Origin: Legionella quateirensis
Lineage (GTDB): Bacteria; Pseudomonadota; Gammaproteobacteria; Legionellales; Legionellaceae
Reading direction: 5' to 3'
Length of the DNA: 36,062 nt
Assembly (NCBI RefSeq): GCF_001467955.1
Contig: NZ_LNYR01000048.1
Location: 193,577 to 229,638 of the forward strand
The notes under the pieces are model-generated. The model had not been told where the DNA came from. It saw only the letters and a program-made list of their open reading frames with translations, and searched no databases. Below are positions 25,996 through 34,082 of the stretch, piece after piece (position 1 is the stretch's first letter; each line of letters opens with the position of its first letter). Made by a program: the position numbers and the translations under genes.

Positions 25996-27429
25996 ATGAA
26001 TTATGTAAAATATCTCAGTTTAGGGTTATTACTTGGTATAACGCTTGACGCAAATGCCTATTATACTCAACAAGGTCAAATTTATGACAATGAAGGCAAT
26101 AAAGTCATAATAAATGGTATATCCTGGTCCGGCTTTCAAGATACTAACGTATTTCAGGGCCTGCAAAACAATCCTTTTTACAGCATGACTACAGATTCCA
26201 ATTCAATACGCGCAGGTATGATGGATTTATTAGTACACCCCGGGAATTATGCTGATTCAGGAGTAGACCAACAAAACGCAGTTCAATTTAAAACCGTTCG
26301 ATTACCTATTCAACCGGGCGTTCTTTATGACGATCACTCTGAAGTAGATTTAAATAAAGCGCTTTCAAATAAAGGAAAACCAGAATCAGGAAATGGTTTA
26401 TTCTGTAAATCCTGGCAAGGAAGTGGTAATGCGTGTGAAAAAGCTGTAAGTCCAAAGGAAGCATTCTGGATCGTGCTTGAAGAAATGAAAAAAAACAACG
26501 TTAAAGTAATGATAGATATGCACCACCGCTATGGATATGGTGATGGTATGCGTGACGGAACGGTTTATGATATGAATGAGTATGCCAAAGATTTAACACT
26601 TCTGGCCAACGAGATCAAACAACGTGGTCTGGATAATGTAATCGGTATTGATGTATTTAATGAGCCCTACCAGCTCAACTGGTTCAAGGGTAAAAATAAT
26701 CAAGTCGCATGGACACAGGTTATTGCTACCGCGGCAAAAACAATTCATCAAACCAACCCCGATCTTTTATTATTTGTTGAAGGTTCAGGTGGTGGTAACG
26801 ATGATCAGGATAATCCGGTAATTTGTATTGCCAAAAATGAGGTTCCAAGCTCCTCCAATGGCTTTGATCATTGGAATGATCCGGGTAATTGTGGTGATGC
26901 TCAGGAAGTAGTCTCTTTCAAAGGGAACTGGGGTGAAGATTTTAAGCCACTGCTCAATAAAGAATTAGCAAAAAAAGGAATGGCTCAGTTTGATTCCGAT
27001 AAATTCACTAATGAATTATATAAGCAAGTTCCAGATCTGAACGCCAATACTGTAGATTGGTTATTGGGTGATGACAAGGCCGGTACGAATGGTCATGTGG
27101 TTTTTTCACCTCATGTATACCCCAAAGAAGTTGCTGGTTGGGAAACAGAACCTGGAATTGCGAGTACTCTACGCTTTGACTGGAGCTGGGGCTTCTTGCA
27201 CAAAGCAGGATTCCCTATCGTATTAGGCGAAGCATCCTGGAAATCCGATGCGGGAAAAAGCTTCTTCACCCAATCTTTAATGCCTTATCTGGCAGAAAGC
27301 GGGATCGGAACTAATAATGTCTATTTTTGGGCAATAGGTTATCTGGGCGATACCGTTAGCGCTATTAATCCTAATTCAGGAACTTTGGATTTGGATGTAC
27401 AACAGACTTTGAAACCCTATTTTAATTAA
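25996..27429 (+). CDS. Exported glycoside hydrolase family 5 endoglucanase (cellulase)
   Basis: A 477-residue protein with a short signal peptide (KYLSLGLLLGITLDANA, cleavage near residue 21). The GH5 (clan A) barrel landmarks are in order: INGISWSGF, VRLPIQPG, VMIDMHHRYG, the acid/base Glu223 in VFNEP, FSPHVYP, and the nucleophile Glu412 in IVLGEASW. The expected reaction is hydrolysis of internal beta-1,4-glucosidic bonds, outside the cell after type II secretion. L. pneumophila has an equivalent secreted endoglucanase, CelA, which this may correspond to, though orthology is not proven here. GGAG nine bases before the ATG supports the start. Upstream TATACT (25936-25941) is a candidate -10. 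Confidence 0.9.
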   Translation: MNYVKYLSLGLLLGITLDANAYYTQQGQIYDNEGNKVIINGISWSGFQDTNVFQGLQNNPFYSMTTDSNSIRAGMMDLLVHPGNYADSGVDQQNAVQFKTVRLPIQPGVLYDDHSEVDLNKALSNKGKPESGNGLFCKSWQGSGNACEKAVSPKEAFWIVLEEMKKNNVKVMIDMHHRYGYGDGMRDGTVYDMNEYAKDLTLLANEIKQRGLDNVIGIDVFNEPYQLNWFKGKNNQVAWTQVIATAAKTIHQTNPDLLLFVEGSGGGNDDQDNPVICIAKNEVPSSSNGFDHWNDPGNCGDAQEVVSFKGNWGEDFKPLLNKELAKKGMAQFDSDKFTNELYKQVPDLNANTVDWLLGDDKAGTNGHVVFSPHVYPKEVAGWETEPGIASTLRFDWSWGFLHKAGFPIVLGEASWKSDAGKSFFTQSLMPYLAESGIGTNNVYFWAIGYLGDTVSAINPNSGTLDLDVQQTLKPYFN

Positions 27430-27459
27430 ATCGTAATAACATGTCGTCTTTACGAATCA

Positions 27460-27584
27460 AAAGTAGCCCGGATGAAACATAGCAAAATCCGGGAAGCCTA
27501 TGCGCAGCATGGTACCGCTTTAAACGGTGCCCGCTTCGCGCGACTTCCCGGATTACGCGCTTCGCACTTCATCCAGGCTACTTT
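27460..27584. repeat. REP/MITE-like palindromic element (125 bp)
   Basis: Terminal inverted repeats of 17 bp with one mismatch (AAAGTAGCCCGGATGAA at 27460-27476 against 27568-27584). An inner perfect 11-bp pair (AATCCGGGAAG at 27486-27496, CTTCCCGGATT at 27544-27554) frames a GC-rich centre. The GTAGCCCGGATGAA word is a widespread bacterial intergenic repeat core. It lies between the convergent endoglucanase and barrel genes and may also act as a transcription barrier. Confidence 0.75.
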
Positions 27585-27638
27585 AAATACAGAAATTCCT
27601 TAGCATGACGGCTATGAGCCGAGACCCAACCTACTTTC

Positions 27639-28496
27639 TTATCCGAAATGATAGTTAACCCCAACCCTCAATACATTTCCTGTAAATTCAGCTTTGGATT
27701 TTACTGAAGCCGCAGCAAAAGCAACAGGGGGATTAAGCGCTAAATTTTGAGTAAGGGTCAAATAACTGTGCATAGGGCCTAAATTATAATAGATATATTC
27801 TGCTTTAACACTCCAAGAGGGAGTTACTAGCCACTCTGCGCCACCGCCGCCAGCCCAGCCCCCTAAAACATCATGTGTCGAAGCATAACCAGACATCGGT
27901 GAAAAAGTAGCTCGCGTATTCGTGACGGTATAAGTTGTATTCAATGTCGCGCCACCATAAGCAAATGCGCCTGCTCCATAAACCAATACATTGGGATTTA
28001 ATAAATACCCCAAACGACCTTTAACAAGTCCAAGGTAATCCAGTTTTTTGGTAAGGGAGATATTGGCAATATGGGTAACTCCTGCCATTAAAGGGGTTGT
28101 TGCTGTACTAATGAAATTGGTGGTACTGGTCGTTGGAGCTACTGCATCCAGATCCGCATCAATTCCAATAACCAGTTTATCTAAAATTTGAGCATTGTAC
28201 CCAATTTGCCCTCCGCCTATAAAACTATCTAATGTATTATCAATCTCATGAGACCCAAGGTAAGCCAGAGATTCGGACATTGATCTGGAGAATGGATAAA
28301 AATCAGGATTGGCATAGGCAGGAATTCCGAAATTCCTGATTAGATTATTAGCGGACCATAAGTATCCCGCATTCGCACCAATATAAAAACCCGTCCAGCC
28401 AGTAGGTTCTTCAAATACAGCTCCTGCAGTCCCCGCAAAAGAATGTGTTCCATACAACGCCAAAGATAAAGAAAGAATAGTCCATGTTTTTTTCAT
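27639..28496 (-). CDS. Outer-membrane beta-barrel protein, Omp25/opacity-like
   Basis: About 285 residues from the ATG at 28496. The signal peptide is KKTWTILSLSLALYGTHSFA. The mature start GWTGFYIGANAGYLWS is the classic first strand of the OmpA-like/Omp_b-brl porin-like family. Further strands (FIGGGQIGYNAQ, LVIGIDADLDA, LGLVKGRLGYLL, SWSVKAEYIYYNLG) and the terminal NVLRVGVNYHFG ending in Phe-Gly follow the pattern exactly. A TTG at 28514 would add six residues before the signal peptide and is unlikely. Role: surface-exposed small barrel, function not known in Legionella beyond likely adhesion or envelope structure. Convergent with the endoglucanase across a palindromic element. Confidence 0.85.
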   Translation of the reverse strand: MKKTWTILSLSLALYGTHSFAGTAGAVFEEPTGWTGFYIGANAGYLWSANNLIRNFGIPAYANPDFYPFSRSMSESLAYLGSHEIDNTLDSFIGGGQIGYNAQILDKLVIGIDADLDAVAPTTSTTNFISTATTPLMAGVTHIANISLTKKLDYLGLVKGRLGYLLNPNVLVYGAGAFAYGGATLNTTYTVTNTRATFSPMSGYASTHDVLGGWAGGGGAEWLVTPSWSVKAEYIYYNLGPMHSYLTLTQNLALNPPVAFAAASVKSKAEFTGNVLRVGVNYHFG

Positions 28497-28687
28497 TAAT
28501 AATGTTCCAATCAAATTAAAATGGTTAGGTAGTGTACGTTATTGTGTTCTCTGTCCAGAGAGTGTTCATTACCGATCAAAATTGTGAGTTAATTAAATGA
28601 CAGTTGAGTCTAAAATATAAAATAATTTAGATCAATCAGATATATATCATACGGGCTTATGAGTATAGAGAAATTATCCTATCCTCC

Positions 28688-31225
28688 TTAAGAAGTATGC
28701 GTTAATATTATTTTCTTCTCATTAATAAGCTTACAAGCGGCATCAACAACCTGCGCATCATATTGAACACCTCTACCGCGCTTTATTTCAGCGACTGCCA
28801 CATCTACTCCCAAAGAAGGTCTATATGGTCTGTATGAGGACATGGCCTCCAAAACGTCAGCAACGGAAATAACAAGTGTTTCAGGAAGAATTTCGTTCCC
28901 TTTTAAACCACGAGGATAGCCACTTCCATCCAGTCTTTCATGATGTTGTAATATAACCTCGGCAACCGGGATGTTAAAATGGATGTCTTTTAAAATATTA
29001 TAACCGGCCTCAGCATGACCTTTGATTAATTCCATTTCCAGATCAGTCAACTTGCTGGGTTTGGACAGTATCTCAGCAGGAATTGAAATCTTGCCAACAT
29101 CATGAACCAAACCAATAAGCTCAAGAGAAACACAACGGTCAACGGACCAGCCCAGCTCCTCACCAATTGCCTTGGCAATTAATCCCACCCTGCGCTCGTG
29201 ACCTGCAGTATATGGATCACGCATCTCAACCATATTGGATACTGCTGTAAACGTTCCTTTAATTGCTTGTTCCAATTGTGTGATGTAATGACTAATTTGC
29301 TCTTTTGCATTTTCAATTTCAGTAATATCCTGCACTAACGCGAGATATTCAATCTTACCCTCCCAGCTTATTACTGTTGCGTCAGATCTTAAGGTAATAT
29401 ACACCCCATCCTTTCTCTTGAAAGGAAACTGATAAGAAATACTTGATTTACCCTGATATAAGTCGCTCCATTGACTTTGTATGTACTTTTTGGTCGACTC
29501 CTCTTCGATTAAATCCAATAAATTTTGTTGCAACAAATCCTCTTTACTCCAGCCTGTAATGGTACAGAACTTTGGATTAACGTATAAAAATCTGCTTTTA
29601 TCCCGCACATAAACACCAACACCCGTCTGATCGATAATGGCTTGAAAATGCTGTTCACTTTCCTTAAACCGAACTTCAGCGTTGGCAGCTTTCTGCTTAG
29701 ACAGTATTTGTTTTAAAGCACCAATTAACTGGGATGCCACAGAATCCAGAAGCGCTAGCTCATCTGGAAGAAAAATATTCTCAGAAACAGGCGGCGGAAC
29801 AGAGTAATATACCAGGATTTTACCCACGTATTCTTTATCAATAAATAATTCCTTATTTATTGATAAAGCAGTCTTATCTGCGTCAGCATCAGAATAATAA
29901 TCTCCCCATTTACTTTCTATTTTCGAGACAATCAAATCAGGAAATTGAAACGCTTTAGGGATCTCCACTACTGACTCCATCAAAAGCTCCTCAATAGTTT
30001 TATCTCCCATGGAGCCTATTAATTTCGATATAGTGTAAAGACAGCCTATTTCTTTAAGCCGTTCCTTTAAAGCAGATAATAATGTGCTGTGTTCTATTTC
30101 AAGTTGTTTGCGATCGGTGATATTTCGAATCATCTGCACCCATGAGTTTGGAAACATATCTGAACTTATAGGAGCAAGACTGCATTCCAGCCATAACCCT
30201 TCAATCTCCAGCTCTATCATAAATCGGTCTTTTCTTATTGGAAGCTGAGAACATATTGGGCACTGTTCCAGGCCAATCCTCTTGTCATGAAATACACTAT
30301 GACTTGATAATCCAACCAGCTGCTCGGCTTTTAAATGACTAAAATGAGCTGCGGCACTATTAGCCTGACTAACACGAGTATCCGACTGAACAATCAAAGT
30401 CGGATCAGGAATGTTATCATAAGTACTGGCTGCTCGAGCCAGCATGCTAAACGGCTCGCGTAAAGTTGACACCACCAGAGCTACATAGATAAACCAATAT
30501 GAAAATAACTTAAGCAAATGAGCAATTATGTTTTCCAAGCCAAATAAATCGGTATAGTGAGACAGGATGATATCAGAGAACATCATGGCAATGATTGACA
30601 TAGTCAAATAATACAATAAGTTTCGCGACATCATTCTCTTGTTATGCCATAACAAGATCAACGCGATGAATAGAATAGATGCAACTCCCCATTCACTGAT
30701 AACCTTGAACCAGGTTAGCCCATAATCTTCAATGTAGGTTTGTGGAAAAAAACCAGTAAACACAGCAATGAGAATGCAGCTTATTACAAAGGCATAAAGA
30801 AGATTAATGCTCCAGAGTTTAAGTGAGTGTCTAAAAAAATATGGGGCTATGAGAAATGAAAAAGCTTGTAAGAAACGAGCAGATATCCACAATTGAGTAC
30901 TTTCGTTCCCACCCCCTCCAGGAATTAAATTCATTCCTTTGTATACGAGAATGTGTGTTAAATCCAGACCGGCGCACCAGCCAGCAGCAATCGAAATGAA
31001 TACTATAAATTGATTGTTAGTAAATTGAGTGGTTGTAGTAGCTACCGTCATTGCGGTAAACCCAATAAATACTGAAAAGATTTCCACTACCGTATGAAAA
31101 ACATTAAAACTAGTATAATAATAAATAAGAAGACAAAATAACGACAATAATACTGGCGGGATGAACACGCGATAGAGTGTTGTATGCTCAATACTTTGAG
31201 GAATATCTGTTCTCAGACTATCCAT
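28688..31225 (-). CDS. MASE3-PAS-PAS-HD-GYP c-di-GMP phosphodiesterase
   Basis: An 845-residue inner-membrane protein. About eight spans in residues 15-255 include the MASE3-like segments HTVVEIFSVFIGFTAMT and AAGWCAGLDLTHILVYKGM. A PAS domain follows (about 265-370), then a GAF-like stretch (about 385-510) and a second PAS (about 520-640, FLYVNPKFCTITGWS). The C-terminal HD-GYP domain (about 660-830) is complete: AGHERRVG, LVHDVGKI with H708-D709, GHAEAGYNIL, HHERLDGSGYPRGL with GYP at 769-771, and ISVADVLEAMSS. The expected reaction is c-di-GMP to pGpG or GMP with a bimetal centre. An AGAGGA ribosome site precedes the ATG. No response-regulator domain, so input comes through the membrane and PAS parts. 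Confidence 0.92.
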   Translation of the reverse strand: MDSLRTDIPQSIEHTTLYRVFIPPVLLSLFCLLIYYYTSFNVFHTVVEIFSVFIGFTAMTVATTTTQFTNNQFIVFISIAAGWCAGLDLTHILVYKGMNLIPGGGGNESTQLWISARFLQAFSFLIAPYFFRHSLKLWSINLLYAFVISCILIAVFTGFFPQTYIEDYGLTWFKVISEWGVASILFIALILLWHNKRMMSRNLLYYLTMSIIAMMFSDIILSHYTDLFGLENIIAHLLKLFSYWFIYVALVVSTLREPFSMLARAASTYDNIPDPTLIVQSDTRVSQANSAAAHFSHLKAEQLVGLSSHSVFHDKRIGLEQCPICSQLPIRKDRFMIELEIEGLWLECSLAPISSDMFPNSWVQMIRNITDRKQLEIEHSTLLSALKERLKEIGCLYTISKLIGSMGDKTIEELLMESVVEIPKAFQFPDLIVSKIESKWGDYYSDADADKTALSINKELFIDKEYVGKILVYYSVPPPVSENIFLPDELALLDSVASQLIGALKQILSKQKAANAEVRFKESEQHFQAIIDQTGVGVYVRDKSRFLYVNPKFCTITGWSKEDLLQQNLLDLIEEESTKKYIQSQWSDLYQGKSSISYQFPFKRKDGVYITLRSDATVISWEGKIEYLALVQDITEIENAKEQISHYITQLEQAIKGTFTAVSNMVEMRDPYTAGHERRVGLIAKAIGEELGWSVDRCVSLELIGLVHDVGKISIPAEILSKPSKLTDLEMELIKGHAEAGYNILKDIHFNIPVAEVILQHHERLDGSGYPRGLKGNEILPETLVISVADVLEAMSSYRPYRPSLGVDVAVAEIKRGRGVQYDAQVVDAACKLINEKKIILTHTS

Positions 31226-31386
31226 AAAGTCCTCTGCTCATGTCCCTCAATTGACCTAATGCAGGATAAAGCTTGGCTTAATCCTGCACGGAAGTTACCA
31301 TTACATCTGTAAATTATAGTTCAATTAACCCCAAAAAATGGAACACCCGATTTATAATGGGACAAGAAGAAAATCAGTATCCCGAA

Positions 31387-32613
31387 TCAATTAAATCGCA
31401 AATCCAGTCGATCCGATCCCCCCTGCTTTTCTCTGTACGCCAGGATTAAAAAGCCAATAATTCCTAAAGCCAGAGTAACAGGAATGATCCCTATGCCGTA
31501 TGAAAAAGCACGAGCAACCTGCGTTCCTCCATTGGAATTAATGACGTACCCAATGACTGAGTGAAAACCATAACCAAAACTCATGATGATCATATTGGCA
31601 ACAGCAGTAGTAAGACCCGCCAGGTTGTCAGGCACGTACGTAGAAGCTTTATAAATTGCCAATATCTGATAAGCGCAACACATACCCACCAGGATAAAAC
31701 TCACTGAAATGGTGGTTACCGTTAATACCCCCATCACAAGAGCACTGAATGTCAGACACATTACTGCACCCGCGGCGATAATCGTACCCAAGTAATAACC
31801 TGATTTTTCTGCGATCAAGCTTAACAGAGGAGAACCGAAACACATCCCTATAAAAATCATGGAAGGAAGATAGTTCGCTGTGGATACATCAAAACCATAA
31901 GCCTGTTTCAAAAAACCTGAACCCCATACATCTGAAAAACCTTCAAGAGGTCCAAGCATCAAACCAGAAAAACAACACAACAGAATCACCTTACTGTTGG
32001 TAAAGACGGCTTTTATATCGGCTATAACTGAATCTGGATGAGTCGCTTCAACATCCGGAACAATAAAAAAAGTAATACATGCTAAAACAAGCCCAAGAAT
32101 AACAAACAGCTCCACTACCATCTGATAACCCAGAGTATTGCACAAATAACTCACGGGGCCTCCTCCATAAACCGCACCGATAAGTCCTATCATCACCGAA
32201 AGACTCAACATGCGCGGAAAGTGCTGTTCCTTAAAGGTCATACGTATTATTTTAAATGTTCCCAGAATAGCAGCAGAAGAACCAATACCGATTAATGCTC
32301 GCCCCATCAATGGATAGATCCAATGTTCTGCAAATAAGATAGGAAGTAATCCAATAACAGTCAGTAAGATGCAAACAGACATTACTTTCCGGGGACCAAA
32401 GCGATCAAGCATAATGCCTATGGGTAAATGCATCAATGAATAACCTAAATAATAAACTCCTGAAAACTGACCAAATACAGCCGCATCGATATGAAACTGT
32501 GTTGTGATATCACCCATCATAATGCTTGGCATTACTCTTAGAACGTATTGATAGGCATAAAATATGGATACAATAATCCATACAAACCAGGCAAGAATTC
32601 GTGAATTTGACAT
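31387..32613 (-). CDS. Major facilitator superfamily transporter
   Basis: About 408 residues, about 12 membrane spans. The loop between spans 2 and 3 has the MFS signature GIMLDRFGPRKVM, followed by GRALIGIGSSAAILGTFKII in span 4 and a second-half equivalent near FGSPLLSLIAEKSGY. Start at ATG 32613 because GAGAGGA lies just upstream; a TTG at 32634 adds seven non-membrane residues. The closest resemblance is to anion/organic-acid or phthalate-permease-like MFS proteins abundant in Legionella; the substrate is unknown. It is divergently oriented to the Lrp/AsnC regulator starting 210 bases away, the usual arrangement for an Lrp-type regulator and its target exporter or importer. Confidence 0.88.
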   Translation of the reverse strand: MSNSRILAWFVWIIVSIFYAYQYVLRVMPSIMMGDITTQFHIDAAVFGQFSGVYYLGYSLMHLPIGIMLDRFGPRKVMSVCILLTVIGLLPILFAEHWIYPLMGRALIGIGSSAAILGTFKIIRMTFKEQHFPRMLSLSVMIGLIGAVYGGGPVSYLCNTLGYQMVVELFVILGLVLACITFFIVPDVEATHPDSVIADIKAVFTNSKVILLCCFSGLMLGPLEGFSDVWGSGFLKQAYGFDVSTANYLPSMIFIGMCFGSPLLSLIAEKSGYYLGTIIAAGAVMCLTFSALVMGVLTVTTISVSFILVGMCCAYQILAIYKASTYVPDNLAGLTTAVANMIIMSFGYGFHSVIGYVINSNGGTQVARAFSYGIGIIPVTLALGIIGFLILAYREKQGGSDRLDLRFN

Positions 32614-32700
32614 AGTTCCTCTCAAGAAAAGCAATTAATGTGAGCATCGTGACCAAACAACTGGCATCAATTGATTCTAACTGATTTCTCTTGAAATTAA

Positions 32701-32795
32701 ATTGCAAATTGTGACTTTTTATGCCTAATTTTGAATTTTTATTGCACTTAAATGGAAATTATTGATTGCAAATTCTACAATATAAACTGTATACC
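32701..32795 (+). promoter_or_regulatory. Shared divergent control region with ATTGCA repeats and lrp-type gene promoter
   Basis: ATTGCAAATT occurs at 32701-32710 and again at 32765-32774, with a shorter ATTGCA at 32741. TTGCAA (32766-32771) and TATACC (32790-32795) with an 18-base spacer form a plausible promoter for the regulator, overlapping the last repeat. Repeated sites in an AT-rich divergent region suit an Lrp/AsnC octamer that wraps DNA; the assignment as its operator is an inference. Confidence 0.4.
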
Positions 32796-32822
32796 CTATT
32801 TTTATTGAAAAAGGTCATTCTA

Positions 32823-33302
32823 ATGGATCGTACAGATAAAAAAATTTTGGAACTATTACAAACTAATTCGCAGATCAGCAATCAAGAATTAGCAGATTTG
32901 GTAGCACTATCTCCGTCTTCCTGTCTTCGCCGTGTTAAATTATTAGAAGCTAATGGTTATATAAAAAAACAGGTCGCTCTCCTCGAGCCAGCACAATTAG
33001 GCTTGCACTTAACCGTCATCGTGCTTGTAGGATTAAATAGTCATCAACCGGTAATAATGAATGCCTTTGAAGAAACCGTTCGCTTTCTTCCTGAAGTCAT
33101 ACAGTGTTACCTCATTACGGGTCAATCAGCAGATTATCTATTAAAAATCATTGTACCTGATTTACAGGCATATCAATCGTTCTTGCTTGGGAAACTATCC
33201 GCAATTAACGGGGTTGACACGGTTCACTCCAGTTTTATATTACGAACAATCAATGACACTACCGCCCTTCCCCTGGATTATCTTGATAAAGGAATGGTTT
33301 AA
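32823..33302 (+). CDS. Lrp/AsnC family transcriptional regulator
   Basis: About 159 residues, typical length. It starts with the family signature MDRTDKKILELLQTNSQISN, then a winged helix-turn-helix (QELADLVALSPSSCLRRVKLLEANGYIKKQ). The RAM/AsnC ligand-binding domain fills about 65-150, with VLVGLNSH, VIQCYLITGQSADYLLKI and INGVDTVHSSFILR. Family members bind amino acids and act as local or global regulators. The ATG at 32823 is preferred over an upstream in-frame ATG at 32766 because AAGG lies eight bases before it and the protein family begins there. Likely target: the divergent MFS gene and itself. Confidence 0.92.
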   Translation: MDRTDKKILELLQTNSQISNQELADLVALSPSSCLRRVKLLEANGYIKKQVALLEPAQLGLHLTVIVLVGLNSHQPVIMNAFEETVRFLPEVIQCYLITGQSADYLLKIIVPDLQAYQSFLLGKLSAINGVDTVHSSFILRTINDTTALPLDYLDKGMV

Positions 33303-33358
33303 TTCACGGTCCATAGCGAAATAAACAACCAGCCCCCCCTTCAATTCATCTCGACATA

Positions 33359-33389
33359 TCAAATACTAATTATCAGTATTTGAATTTTT
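33359..33389 (+). terminator. AT-rich Rho-independent terminator after the Lrp-type gene
   Basis: Perfect 9-bp stem TCAAATACT / AGTATTTGA with a 7-base loop (33359-33383), followed by ATTTTTAT, 57 bases after the stop. The low GC content of the stem lowers confidence. Confidence 0.55.
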
Positions 33390-33497
33390 ATGCGTTCTTT
33401 AAGTAATCCATAAGGTTACTCCAGTACAATAGAACGTTCTTTTAAACGGTGTAACCTAAATTAAGTTATTTAATAACAAAATTAATCTGGAATAACC

Positions 33498-33968
33498 ATG
33501 TATAAGCCAATAATCCACACATCAAAAATAGATAAAACCTATCCTGCAACTACAGTTCAGTATTCAGTGATTAATAAAATACATCCTATTGATTTTAAAG
33601 GTATTATTGGTATTTATGTATGCAATTCACAACTTTCTATTTACATTGAAACAAAAAATAAGATAAACGCTTATAAAATTAATCCGGATAAAAATAAAGT
33701 AGGCCAATGGGATACAGACATACTCCATCGCAACTCCGATACTGCAGATAAATTTGAATTGTTAAGAGAAACTTCAGAATATTACACAGAACTTATTGAA
33801 CCACTAATCAACCTGGAACTCTTTAAAGAAATCATGAACCAGGAGACTCTGGTAGGCTTCAGTACCTTAAAAGATATAAATGACACCATTCAATTAGCCT
33901 TGTCTGTTCTCAATACTCACATCACTTTTGACTCTAAAATATTAATACAAAAATCTTTATGCCAGTAG
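33498..33968 (+). CDS. Small hypothetical protein, unrecognised
   Basis: A 156-residue soluble protein with no signal peptide, membrane span or known motif. The N-terminal half is strand-rich (GIIGIYVCNSQLSIYIETKNKINAYKI); the C-terminal half is helical and acidic (ELLRETSEYYTELIEPLINLELF). The base composition is very AT-rich. It lies between an Lrp-type gene with a terminator and the PmrA-box phosphoesterase, 114 bases before the latter. A small effector or chaperone-like partner is conceivable, but nothing in the sequence shows it. Ribosome site is weak (GGAATAACC before the ATG). Confidence 0.6.
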   Translation: MYKPIIHTSKIDKTYPATTVQYSVINKIHPIDFKGIIGIYVCNSQLSIYIETKNKINAYKINPDKNKVGQWDTDILHRNSDTADKFELLRETSEYYTELIEPLINLELFKEIMNQETLVGFSTLKDINDTIQLALSVLNTHITFDSKILIQKSLCQ

Positions 33969-34007
33969 TGCTCATTTTATTAACGGCTCTACTGATAAAT
34001 TGACTGT

Positions 34008-34027
34008 ATTAATGTTTTCTTAATATA
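34008..34027 (+). promoter_or_regulatory. PmrA box
   Basis: TTAATGTT (34009-34016) and CTTAATATA (34019-34027). The two TTAAT half-sites start exactly 11 bases apart, the spacing of the Legionella PmrA consensus (two cTTAATatT with two bases between). The box ends ten bases before the -10 hexamer, the position reported for PmrA-activated effector genes. Confidence 0.75.
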
Positions 34028-34034
34028 GCTTGTC

Positions 34035-34040
34035 TATAAT
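34035..34040 (+). promoter_or_regulatory. -10 element of the phosphoesterase gene
   Basis: Perfect TATAAT, 43 bases before the ATG at 34083, giving a leader of about 36 bases. No -35 hexamer is apparent; the PmrA box occupies that place, as expected for an activator-dependent promoter. Confidence 0.7.
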
Positions 34041-34082
34041 AAAAACAACTTAAATTTTTGACGAACATAATGGCGGTGCAAA

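Noticed and set aside
33463..33477. TTAAG/TTAAT pair before the 156-residue gene as a PmrA box
   Set aside because: The half-sites are only nine bases apart and one is mismatched.
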